The position numbers and the translations under genes are program-made. DNA of 11,481 bases from Bacteroidales bacterium UBA3630 (GTDB lineage Bacteria > Bacteroidota > Bacteroidia > Bacteroidales > P3), in NCBI GenBank assembly GCA_002373995.1, contig DFLB01000058.1, positions 1-11,481 of the forward strand, read 5' to 3'. This document shows, in pieces, positions 1 through 5,817 of the stretch. Under the pieces are notes generated by a model that had not been told where the DNA came from, ran no database searches, and was given only the letters and a program-made list of their open reading frames with translations. The stretch's first letter is position 1. Each line of letters begins with the position of its first letter.

Positions 1-668
1 ATGAGTTTTTCGGGGAACTGGTAGGGGCCGTAGTTGTTGGAGCAGTTGGTGACGATGGTGGGCAGGCCGTAGGTGTCGTGGAAGGCGCGGACGAAGTGGT
101 CGCTGCTGGCCTTGGCGGCGCTGTAGGGGCTGTGGGGCTGGTACTTGAGGTCCTCGGTGAAGAATTTTTCTCCATAGGCCAGGTGGTGCTTGCCCGATGA
201 AGCTTTGGTCGTAAACGGCGGTTTGATGCCTTCGGGGTGCGTCATCTGCAGGGCGCCGTAGACCTCGTCGGTGGAGATGTGGTAGAAGCGCTTGCCCTCG
301 AACTTCTCGGGCAGGGTCTCCCAGTAGCACTTGGCGGCCTGCAGGAGGCTGAGGGTGCCCATGACGTTGGTCTGGGCGAAGGTGAAGGGGTCCTTGATGC
401 TGCGGTCCACATGGCTCTCGGCGGCCAGGTGGATGATGCCGTCGATGTGCTCGTCCTGCATCAGCTTGTAGACACCGTCGAAGTCGCAGATGTCCATCTT
501 GACGAACTTGTAGTTGGGCTTGTCCTCGATGTCCTTGAGGTTGGCCAGGTTGCCGGCGTAGGTCAGTTTGTCGAGGTTGATGATTTTATACTGCGGGTAC
601 TTGTTTACAAAGAGCCGTACCACGTGGCTTCCGATGAATCCGGCTCCGCCGGTGATGATAATATTCAT
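1..668 (-). CDS. rfbB: dTDP-glucose 4,6-dehydratase (partial, 3' end outside window)
   Basis: Converts dTDP-glucose to dTDP-4-keto-6-deoxyglucose in the cytosol, an early step towards dTDP-rhamnose and related surface sugars. Only the first 222 codons are present and the frame is still open at the window edge. The N-terminus has the NAD-binding Rossmann glycine motif GGAGFIG (residues 7-13). Further on come LAAESHVDRS (81-90), the STDEVYG motif with the T133-D134-E135 active-site triad, the catalytic YxxxK (Y182, K186) and the family-typical TNCSNNYGPYQFPEKL near the edge. Between the TDE triad and YxxxK there is an insert, relative to my memory of the E. coli enzyme, that I associate with Bacteroidota RfbB. 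The start is the only Met immediately before the Rossmann motif. I see no clear TAnnTTTG promoter in the 50 bases before it, and a terminator for the preceding gene lies 50 bases upstream. The other rhamnose genes would be expected beyond the left edge, but that cannot be seen. Confidence 0.95.
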   Translation of the reverse strand, partial: MNIIITGGAGFIGSHVVRLFVNKYPQYKIINLDKLTYAGNLANLKDIEDKPNYKFVKMDICDFDGVYKLMQDEHIDGIIHLAAESHVDRSIKDPFTFAQTNVMGTLSLLQAAKCYWETLPEKFEGKRFYHISTDEVYGALQMTHPEGIKPPFTTKASSGKHHLAYGEKFFTEDLKYQPHSPYSAAKASSDHFVRAFHDTYGLPTIVTNCSNNYGPYQFPEKL

Positions 669-717
669 GTTTTTTTTGACTGTTGGTTTGCTTAATTGCA
701 TGATTGAAAACGAGAAA

Positions 718-739
718 AGCGACACAATATTGTGTCGCT
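718..739 (-). terminator. Rho-independent terminator after the BlaI-operon receptor
   Basis: A perfect 22-bp palindrome (arms AGCGACACAAT / ATTGTGTCGCT) begins 24 bases after the receptor stop codon. On the minus strand it is preceded by an A-rich run and followed by TTTCTCGTTTTC, as expected for an intrinsic terminator. The plus-strand side also ends in a T-run (CCTCTTTTTTT), so it could act in both directions. Confidence 0.75.
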
Positions 740-763
740 CCTCTTTTTTTGTCGGAAAAGGTG

Positions 764-2959
764 TTATTGCGGGTTGCCGGTGCGGGCCTGGCGTTCGAGT
801 TCCATCTTGCCGAAGCGCAGGGTGAGGCCGAAGGAGATGTACTGCGAGCTGGTGGTGCGGCGGCCGCCGCCCTGGTAGTAGGGATTGGTGGTCTGCCACT
901 GTTCGCTGACGCTGGCGAAGACGTCTTTGATGTTCAGGTAGAGCGACAGGTGACGGTCCAGCAAGTCGGCACTGAGGCCGAAGTCAGTGCGGAAGGTGGG
1001 CTCGTGGATGTTCATCGGGGCAATCTGTCGCGTGGTGTAGCTCACGGTGCCGAACACTTGCAGCACATCCCAGAGTTTTGCCCATGCGTTGAGACGCAGG
1101 CGGCCGCTCCAGGCGGCGTCCTCGGCCCACTCGCCGGGGCGGTACTGGAGGCGGTAGTGGTAGTTGTAGGCCGAAGCCGAGAGACGCAGGTTGAAGAATA
1201 CTGTGGGACGGTAGGTGACGTTCAGCGTGCCGCCAGCCAGCCCGGCGTCGCCGATGTTGTGGGGCATGGTGTATGACACCTCGCGTCCGAAGACCTCGCT
1301 GTAGGCTACGTCGCCCAGACTGCTGACGGCGTCCTGCTCGGCCCTCCAGTAGAGCTCGGCGCCGACATTGCCGAAGCCGTCGAAGTATTTGTCCCAGCGC
1401 CCCTCGAGGTTGTGCGACACGGTGGGTTGCAACGCCGGATTGCCGACGTCGTAGTTTTCGGTGTAGTAGTTGACGAACGGGGTGAGGTTGTCGGCTGTCG
1501 GCGTCTCTGTGCGACGCGTCCAGCTGAGGGCGAAGGTGTGCATGCTCTTAGTATGATAGGTGAGGTGGATGGACGGTACCGGCACGGTCCATGTGCGGTC
1601 TACTGTGGCGGTGGTGTAGCCGTCCCAGGTGCCCTCCACATGCTTGCGACCGGCCTGCATGCCCAGCTTGACGGTGAGGTCGCCGAAGCGGCGCAGCAGG
1701 GTGATGTAGCCTTGGTATTTCCAGCCGCTCTCGCTGTTGTTCATGCTCCGCAACGCGTCGTGTACGGTCACACCGTCGATGATGCTGTCGGCGGTGTAGA
1801 CGTAGTCGCTCGGGAAGTCGCGTCCGCCGCCAAGGCCCACCTCCAGCTCCCACAGCTTGCCTATCGGCAGCGTGTAGCCGGCATCGACGTAGGTGCTGAG
1901 ACCGCCGCGGCTCCGCGTGTCGGATTGCAGCGTGACGTCCTGCCCGACCAGCGACGAGTAGGTGCGCGTGTCGGTGCCAGTGCTATGGTATCCGAAGGTG
2001 CTGCCTCCGAGTTGCAGCCACAGCTTCTCGCCTTCGGTGTTGAAACGCCGCGTGTACTCCACGCCGCCGAAGCCGCCTGCCTGCGGAAAGCAGTAGGCGG
2101 AGGTGTTTCGGTAACTGTAGTCGCCTGGCGCATAGATGAACTCATGCCATTGGCAATCAGTGTTGCTTCCGTGGAAGTAGACCGACGGATAGGCGCCACC
2201 CCAGAGGCGGACGGTGCGCTGGGTGTCGATGTCGTAGTGGCCGCTGAGCCACAGGTAGCTGCCGTGGCGCCGCGCGTCGCTGTGCGAGGTGTAGCTGCGC
2301 ACGGCACTGGTGTCGCCCTGCGGGGTGAGCATCATGTTGCTGCCGCTCTGGTCGGTCCAGGTGTGGGAATAGTCGTACTCGGCGTAGACGTTGAAGGAGA
2401 ATTTCTTGCCGCCATAGACGTAGCTGACCCATGGCGACACCTGCGGGCGCATGTTGCCGCTGGCGCCGAAGGTGAGGAATTCGTTGCGCTTCACCTTTCG
2501 GCGCATCACGAGGTTCACCACCGGGCCACCACCGTCGTAGCGTGCCGAAGGGTTGGTGATGACCTCGATGCGGTCGATGGCGCCGGCCGGCAGGTTCCTG
2601 ATGTACTGCCGCAGGGCTTCGCCGCTGAGGTTCGAGGGGCGGTCGTCGATCCACACGTCAACGCTCTGCGAGCCGCGCAGGGTGATGTTGCCCTCGGCGT
2701 CAACCTCTACGCCGGGGGCATTTTGAAGGGCGTCGCTGGCGGTGCCGGTCTGCACACTGGGGTCGTCGCTGACGTTGTAGAGCTGCTTCTCGCCGTCGAC
2801 GCTGTAGAGCGGACGCTCGGTGGTGATCTCCATCTCCTCCAGCTGTCGCACCGACTCCGGGATGTAGAGGCTGTCGATCGCGATGGTGTCGTTTGATTGG
2901 GCGTAGCCCACGCCCGCCGCCGCTCTGAGGAACAGCAGCACGATTGCTGTACGCTTCAT
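764..2959 (-). CDS. TonB-dependent-receptor-like outer-membrane beta-barrel protein, third gene of the BlaI/BlaR1 operon
   Basis: Predicted outer-membrane protein of 731 residues. It has a signal peptide (residues 1 to about 20, ending GVGYAQ), a short linker, a TonB-box-like LEEMEITTERP at 40-50, and a plug domain at about 50-155 containing ALQNAPGVEV and DRIEVITNPSARYDG. The rest is a long barrel rich in alternating aromatic strands, ending with a final strand ISFGLTLRFG and then a charged tail. The family is the SusC/TonB plug plus beta-barrel type often annotated 'outer membrane beta-barrel family protein'. Unlike its paralogue at 7348-9978, it lacks the N-terminal carboxypeptidase-regulatory-like domain; the plug follows the signal peptide almost directly. 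It starts 18 bases after the BlaR1 stop, so it is very likely co-transcribed with blaI and blaR1 and repressed by BlaI. No SusD-like partner is present. The ligand cannot be read from sequence. The start choice is supported by the signal peptide immediately after it. Confidence 0.85.
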   Translation of the reverse strand: MKRTAIVLLFLRAAAGVGYAQSNDTIAIDSLYIPESVRQLEEMEITTERPLYSVDGEKQLYNVSDDPSVQTGTASDALQNAPGVEVDAEGNITLRGSQSVDVWIDDRPSNLSGEALRQYIRNLPAGAIDRIEVITNPSARYDGGGPVVNLVMRRKVKRNEFLTFGASGNMRPQVSPWVSYVYGGKKFSFNVYAEYDYSHTWTDQSGSNMMLTPQGDTSAVRSYTSHSDARRHGSYLWLSGHYDIDTQRTVRLWGGAYPSVYFHGSNTDCQWHEFIYAPGDYSYRNTSAYCFPQAGGFGGVEYTRRFNTEGEKLWLQLGGSTFGYHSTGTDTRTYSSLVGQDVTLQSDTRSRGGLSTYVDAGYTLPIGKLWELEVGLGGGRDFPSDYVYTADSIIDGVTVHDALRSMNNSESGWKYQGYITLLRRFGDLTVKLGMQAGRKHVEGTWDGYTTATVDRTWTVPVPSIHLTYHTKSMHTFALSWTRRTETPTADNLTPFVNYYTENYDVGNPALQPTVSHNLEGRWDKYFDGFGNVGAELYWRAEQDAVSSLGDVAYSEVFGREVSYTMPHNIGDAGLAGGTLNVTYRPTVFFNLRLSASAYNYHYRLQYRPGEWAEDAAWSGRLRLNAWAKLWDVLQVFGTVSYTTRQIAPMNIHEPTFRTDFGLSADLLDRHLSLYLNIKDVFASVSEQWQTTNPYYQGGGRRTTSSQYISFGLTLRFGKMELERQARTGNPQ

Positions 2960-2977
2960 GATTATGTGAGGTTTAGG

Positions 2978-4267
2978 TTATTTCTTGCGGCGATAGGTGT
3001 AGGTTTCGCGAGTGTGGCCTTCGCCTCTGTTTTGTAGATGAAAGATGCTGCTCGAGACGAAGACGAGCGTGTCGTCGTCGAGGCTTACAATGTGAAATGC
3101 TTCGCGGCCACCTTTGTCGTTGCACATCAGGAGTGTGTCGGCCACCACTTGCCACTCAATGGCGTAGGGTGTGTAGTCGAAGATGTCGCCGGGCACAAGG
3201 GTCTTTGTGTCGTTGTTCTCTTCGTCGGTGACCCAGTTGCTCACGTCCCAGGCTATCACTGTCGCGGTGCCGTCGGCGCGGAAGTTGAGGTCGCTTATTC
3301 TCGGGTATGTGTTGTCGGGTTCTTCTTCCATAATCTGGAAGTCGGTTTTCCCATCGTCATAGATGAATTCTCTCGTGATGCCTACATATTCCCACTGGCC
3401 CACCAGAGGACTGTTTGATTTCGGAGAACAGGCCACAAGCAGCACCATGGCGACGATGGGCAGGGCCGCCAGTGGCTTGAGCCATCCCCCGTGACGGCGC
3501 TGCTGCGCCATCATGGCGATGCGCTGGTGTACCATACGGTAGTCGAATCCATTAGCCAACGGGCTGTAGCGATGGCCGCTCACCTGGTGGTAGAACAGCT
3601 CGGCATAGTCGACACTCATCATCGCGCTGTCGGCGATGTACTCGTGCACGCGCTTGAGCTCGCGAGCATATAGATATATGAAAGGGTCGAACCACAGCAC
3701 CACCTTGGCCAGTTCGCAGAACAAGATGTCCGCGGTGTGATGCTGTTGCACATGCACCCGCTCGTGTCCCACGAGTTGCAGCACCTCGGCCTCGGAGAAG
3801 CCACGGGTGCCGGCCACGATGCGGTGCCCGAAGGAGTAGGCCGGAGTGTTGTCGTCAAGCAGAGCTACCATCATCCCGTCGCGCTCCTCGAATGGAAGGC
3901 CGTGCATCCTGCGCCAAAGGGAGACCAGCCGGACCAGCAGTACCGCTATTGCGGCGACGGCTCCGGCCAGCCACAGCCAGAATAGCCAGTTGATGTCAGC
4001 CTGCTGGATCGGGCTGGTCTGCCCAGTCGGACTTGTCTGTACTGTCTGATATGTCAGGGTAGGAAAGATGCCTGTGGCACCCTCGCTCATCACGTATTGA
4101 TATGGGACTGCAATATGCAGGTGGACGGCAGGCAGCAGGAAGGCTAACGCTATGGTGCCCATCAGATAGAAACGCACCATCTGGTGGCGCTTCTCACGGC
4201 GCATCAGCAGCCAGTAGGCGGCGAAGAACAGGGCCGTCGCCGTGGCGGCCAACAGCAAGTATTTCAT
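2978..4267 (-). CDS. BlaR1-type M56 membrane metalloprotease/sensor with a C-terminal lipocalin-like domain
   Basis: A 429-residue polytopic inner-membrane protein. Hydrophobic segments lie at about 1-22, 33-50, 92-115 and 264-280. The zinc-protease core sits between the third and fourth segments: HERVH at 168-172 (H168, E169, H172) and HEYIAD at 208-213 (likely third ligand E209), all intact. After the fourth segment, residues 286-410 read as a lipocalin-like beta-barrel: LVGQWEY, LNFRADGTATV, YAIEWQVVADTLL, HIVSLDDDTLVF. In the known BlaR1/MecR1 scheme, ligand sensing by the outer domain activates the protease and leads to loss of the BlaI repressor. Here the penicillin-binding sensor is replaced, so the signal is probably not a beta-lactam. 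The ATG at 4267 overlaps the blaI stop (ATGA) and starts directly at the first membrane segment. The same open frame runs on upstream to 4594 inside blaI, but that extension is arginine/glycine-rich shadow sequence. Odd point: LLVAC at 276-280 resembles a lipobox. Confidence 0.88.
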   Translation of the reverse strand: MKYLLLAATATALFFAAYWLLMRREKRHQMVRFYLMGTIALAFLLPAVHLHIAVPYQYVMSEGATGIFPTLTYQTVQTSPTGQTSPIQQADINWLFWLWLAGAVAAIAVLLVRLVSLWRRMHGLPFEERDGMMVALLDDNTPAYSFGHRIVAGTRGFSEAEVLQLVGHERVHVQQHHTADILFCELAKVVLWFDPFIYLYARELKRVHEYIADSAMMSVDYAELFYHQVSGHRYSPLANGFDYRMVHQRIAMMAQQRRHGGWLKPLAALPIVAMVLLVACSPKSNSPLVGQWEYVGITREFIYDDGKTDFQIMEEEPDNTYPRISDLNFRADGTATVIAWDVSNWVTDEENNDTKTLVPGDIFDYTPYAIEWQVVADTLLMCNDKGGREAFHIVSLDDDTLVFVSSSIFHLQNRGEGHTRETYTYRRKK

Positions 4268-4662
4268 GACTGCACCTCCTTCCGCTTTTCTTCGATGATG
4301 CTGGCCAGGGCGTCGAGGTCCTCCTTGCGGATGCCCTTGTCCTCCATGAAGAAGGACACCAGCTGGCGGTAGCTGCCGCCGAAGTAGTTGCCCACCAGGG
4401 CGCTGAGCTGACGGCCGGAGTAGTCGGCCTTGCTCACCAGCGGGTAGTACTGGTTGTTGCCACCCAGGGTGCGGTGCCCCACGAAGCCTTTCTGCTCCAG
4501 AATGCGTATTTCGGTAAGCACCGTGCGGTAGGCTGGCTTGGGGTCGGCCACCGCCTCGGCAATCTCGCCGGCAAAGCCTTCTCCCAATTGCCACACGGCC
4601 TGCATCACCTGCTCTTCGGCCTTGGTCAGGGCCGATACCGATTCATTTCCATTCTTTGACAT
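4264..4662 (-). CDS. BlaI/MecI/CopY-family transcriptional repressor
   Basis: Cytosolic 132-residue winged-helix repressor, the expected length for BlaI. The N-terminal half is the DNA-binding domain: LTKAEEQVMQAVW (12-24), the PKPAYRTVLTEIRILEQKGF recognition and wing region (41-60), and NNQYYPLVSKADY (69-81). The C-terminal half (about 85-130) is the helical dimerisation region and, in studied relatives, holds the site cleaved during induction. It is the first gene of a three-gene operon and its stop codon overlaps the BlaR1 start by four bases, the normal blaI-blaR1 arrangement. Its own promoter carries two matching palindromes (4691-4706 and 4748-4763), so autorepression of the whole operon is likely. 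Whether BlaI binds these sites is inference. The start at 4662 gives the usual short N-terminal lead-in before the conserved LTKAEE motif. Confidence 0.92.
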   Translation of the reverse strand: MSKNGNESVSALTKAEEQVMQAVWQLGEGFAGEIAEAVADPKPAYRTVLTEIRILEQKGFVGHRTLGGNNQYYPLVSKADYSGRQLSALVGNYFGGSYRQLVSFFMEDKGIRKEDLDALASIIEEKRKEVQS

Positions 4663-4690
4663 GTTCTGTTGATTTAATTATTAAACCCAC

Positions 4691-4706
4691 GATTAATCTT
4701 TTAATC
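4691..4706. promoter_or_regulatory. Candidate BlaI operator O2 (GATTA-N6-TAATC)
   Basis: Perfect inverted repeat in the blaI leader, extendable by one base on each side (C at 4690, G at 4707), with arms CGATTAA and TTAATCG. Half-sites and spacing match the palindrome at 4748-4763 exactly. It lies about 40 bases downstream of the predicted transcription start. Binding by BlaI is inferred from position and symmetry only; the motif differs from the TACA/TGTA-type sites known in Gram-positive bla operons. Confidence 0.55.
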
Positions 4707-4719
4707 GCACAAATAAACG

Positions 4720-4733
4720 TCGTCTGGAGACGA
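4720..4733. repeat. Short inverted repeat TCGTCT-GG-AGACGA in the blaI leader
   Basis: A 6-bp arm, 2-base centre inverted repeat lies between the two candidate operators. The centre is too tight for a stable RNA hairpin with full arms. It could be a third protein site of a different sequence or a small leader hairpin. No function can be assigned. Confidence 0.35.
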
Positions 4734-4747
4734 TTATTGTGTCTTTG

Positions 4748-4763
4748 GATTAAAAATATAATC
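4748..4763. promoter_or_regulatory. Candidate BlaI operator O1 (GATTA-N6-TAATC) on the -7 box
   Basis: Perfect inverted repeat, extendable to GGATTA / TAATCC (4747-4764), with the same half-sites and 6-base spacing as the site at 4691-4706. It overlaps the predicted -7 element (4753-4760) of the blaI promoter, so a bound dimer would block RNA polymerase. The assignment to BlaI is inference. Confidence 0.6.
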
Positions 4764-4783
4764 CCTTAACATACTTTAACAAA
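4753..4783 (-). promoter_or_regulatory. Bacteroidota-type promoter of the blaI operon
   Basis: On the minus strand TTTG (4780-4783) is followed after exactly 19 bases by TATATTTT (4753-4760), which matches the TAnnTTTG -7 consensus in all but the last base. This gives a transcription start near 4746 and a leader of roughly 80 bases. The -33 element sits in the T-rich tail of the flavin-reductase terminator, so the intergenic space is fully used. Confidence 0.6.
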
Positions 4784-4786
4784 TAA

Positions 4787-4818
4787 AGAAGGCTCTCTGC
4801 TGCTGCAGAAAGCCTTCT
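4787..4818 (-). terminator. Rho-independent terminator after the flavin-reductase-like gene
   Basis: Inverted repeat with 14-base arms (agaaggctctctgc / gcagaaagccttct), one non-Watson-Crick position and a 4-base loop. It starts 23 bases after the stop codon and is followed on the minus strand by a T-rich stretch (TTTATTTGTT). Confidence 0.75.
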
Positions 4819-4841
4819 AGTGTTTTGGCGTAAAGTGTGGT

Positions 4842-5537
4842 TTACTTCAGCGCCATGCCGCTGTTCCAGGCCTTGCCCACGCTGTCGGCGATGGTGAAGT
4901 AGTTGAGGCTGGAGCCGTCCCACACCAGGGGATTGAGCTTCTTGATGTCGATCTTGCCGTCGGTGAGGATCGACGGGTCGGCCACGGCGTTGACGATTTC
5001 GCCCACGACGAAGGCGCCGTCGTTCTCACGCTCGATGAGTTCCACCACCTTGCACTCCATAGCCAGCGGGTATTCGTCAATGATGGGGGCGTTGACGTTC
5101 TGGCTCTTGGTGCAGTGGAAGCCCACGTGGGCCACCTTGTCTTTCACGTCGCGGCCGCTGGCGATGCCGAAGTAGTCGCTCTCGGCCACAGTGCGGGCGT
5201 CGGCATAGCTGAGGGTGAAGGCCTTGTTGAGGCGCAGGTTGTCGGTGGTCTTGTGACTGCTGAGTTGGAAGCAGACCTGGTTGCCCTCGTACTGGCCACC
5301 CCAGGCGGCCATCATCACGTCGGGGTTGCCCTCGGCGTCGTAGGTGGCAATCATCAGCGCCGGCTGCGGCGTTACGTACAGTTTGGCGCCCATGTTGACG
5401 CGCTCGTTCACATTCTTAAATTCCATAGTGGTGATGTTGTTTTGCGTTTGTTCTTCGTTGGCGTTGTTCTCCTGTTTGGTGCCGCAGGCGGCGAAGAGCA
5501 CGGCCGCCACAGCCAGGGTGAGAATGGTTTGTTTCAT
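4842..5537 (-). CDS. Flavin-reductase-like (FMN-binding split-barrel) protein with a lipoprotein leader
   Basis: A 231-residue protein. Residues from about 38 onward match the flavin reductase domain family, which binds FMN or FAD in a split barrel and is usually a cytosolic protein of about 190 residues. Visible family features are MEFKNVNER at the domain start, ALMIATYDAEGNPDVMMAAWGG (60-81), SSHKTTDNLRLNKAFTLS and AHVGFHCTKSQNVNAP. Ahead of it is a leader with two early charged/polar residues, a hydrophobic core and LFAAC, with the candidate lipidated Cys at 18, then a polar Asn/Gln-rich linker (19-37). The -3 residue is Phe, not the preferred Leu. The strong promoter at 5562-5592 is placed for the long start: the 5' UTR is about 20 bases. 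An internal Met38 (ATG at 5426) is exactly where cytosolic relatives begin and could be a second start. Substrate unknown. The gene is monocistronic, with its own promoter and terminator. Confidence 0.85.
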   Translation of the reverse strand: MKQTILTLAVAAVLFAACGTKQENNANEEQTQNNITTMEFKNVNERVNMGAKLYVTPQPALMIATYDAEGNPDVMMAAWGGQYEGNQVCFQLSSHKTTDNLRLNKAFTLSYADARTVAESDYFGIASGRDVKDKVAHVGFHCTKSQNVNAPIIDEYPLAMECKVVELIERENDGAFVVGEIVNAVADPSILTDGKIDIKKLNPLVWDGSSLNYFTIADSVGKAWNSGMALK

Positions 5538-5561
5538 TGGTTTTTTCTATTTTTCGGGCTG

Positions 5562-5592
5562 CAAAGATACGACAATTCCGCAAACTGGCAAA
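5562..5592 (-). promoter_or_regulatory. Bacteroidota-type promoter of the flavin-reductase-like gene
   Basis: Perfect match on the minus strand: TTTG (5589-5592), 19 bases, then TATCTTTG (5562-5569), fitting TTTG-N19-TAnnTTTG without mismatch. Transcription should start near 5555, leaving a leader of about 20 bases before the ATG at 5537. The 11-bp repeat array begins about 48 bases upstream of the -33 element. Confidence 0.8.
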
Positions 5593-5639
5593 ATAAATTT
5601 GGCCGCGCCGGATGAGACCACCCTCCTACCCCACCCCTG

Positions 5640-5760
5640 ATCCTAAGCATATCCTAAGCGTATCCTAAGCATATCCTAAGCATATCCTAAGCGTATCCTA
5701 AGCATATCCTAAGCGTATCCTAAGCATATCCTAAGCATATCCTCCGCACCAGATCCAAGC
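5640..5760. repeat. Tandem array of 11-bp repeats (ATCCTAAGCRT)
   Basis: Nine uninterrupted copies of ATCCTAAGC(A/G)T fill 5640-5738. They are followed by decayed copies at 5739-5749 (atcctccgcac) and about 5752-5760 (atccaagc). The tenth base varies in the order A,G,A,A,G,A,G,A,A; all other positions are identical in the nine full copies. Each unit has an in-frame-independent TAA on the plus strand and TAG on the minus strand, so the array is not coding. It lies between the terminator of the aldo/keto-reductase-like gene and the promoter of the flavin-reductase-like gene. The period is close to one DNA helical turn. Confidence 0.95.
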
Positions 5761-5766
5761 AACAAA

Positions 5767-5800
5767 AAAGTCGCTACCGCACGAGAGCGGCAGCGACTTT
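5767..5800 (-). terminator. Rho-independent terminator after the aldo/keto-reductase-like gene
   Basis: Stem of aaagtcgct and ccgc against gcgg and agcgacttt with one A/C mismatch and a 6-base loop, starting 17 bases after the stop codon. On the minus strand it runs out into TTTTTTGTTG. Confidence 0.88.
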
Positions 5801-5817
5801 CTGTATCCTCCTGTCTA

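Noticed and set aside
1412..2896. A 494-residue plus-strand open frame
   Set aside because: Same shadow character opposite the smaller receptor gene; composition dominated by Val, Ala, Gly and Arg with no domain visible.
2978..4594. A 538-residue version of the BlaR1-like protein starting inside blaI
   Set aside because: The first 109 residues are an out-of-frame reading of blaI, rich in Arg, Gly and Pro. The ATG at 4267 overlaps the blaI stop and starts at the first membrane segment, as usual for blaR1.
5115..5615. A 166-residue plus-strand open frame
   Set aside because: Antisense to the flavin-reductase-like gene and running through its promoter; Val/Gly/His-rich shadow.
5640..5760. CRISPR array
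   Set aside because: The units are 11 bp and directly abutting with no spacers, and no cas genes are near.
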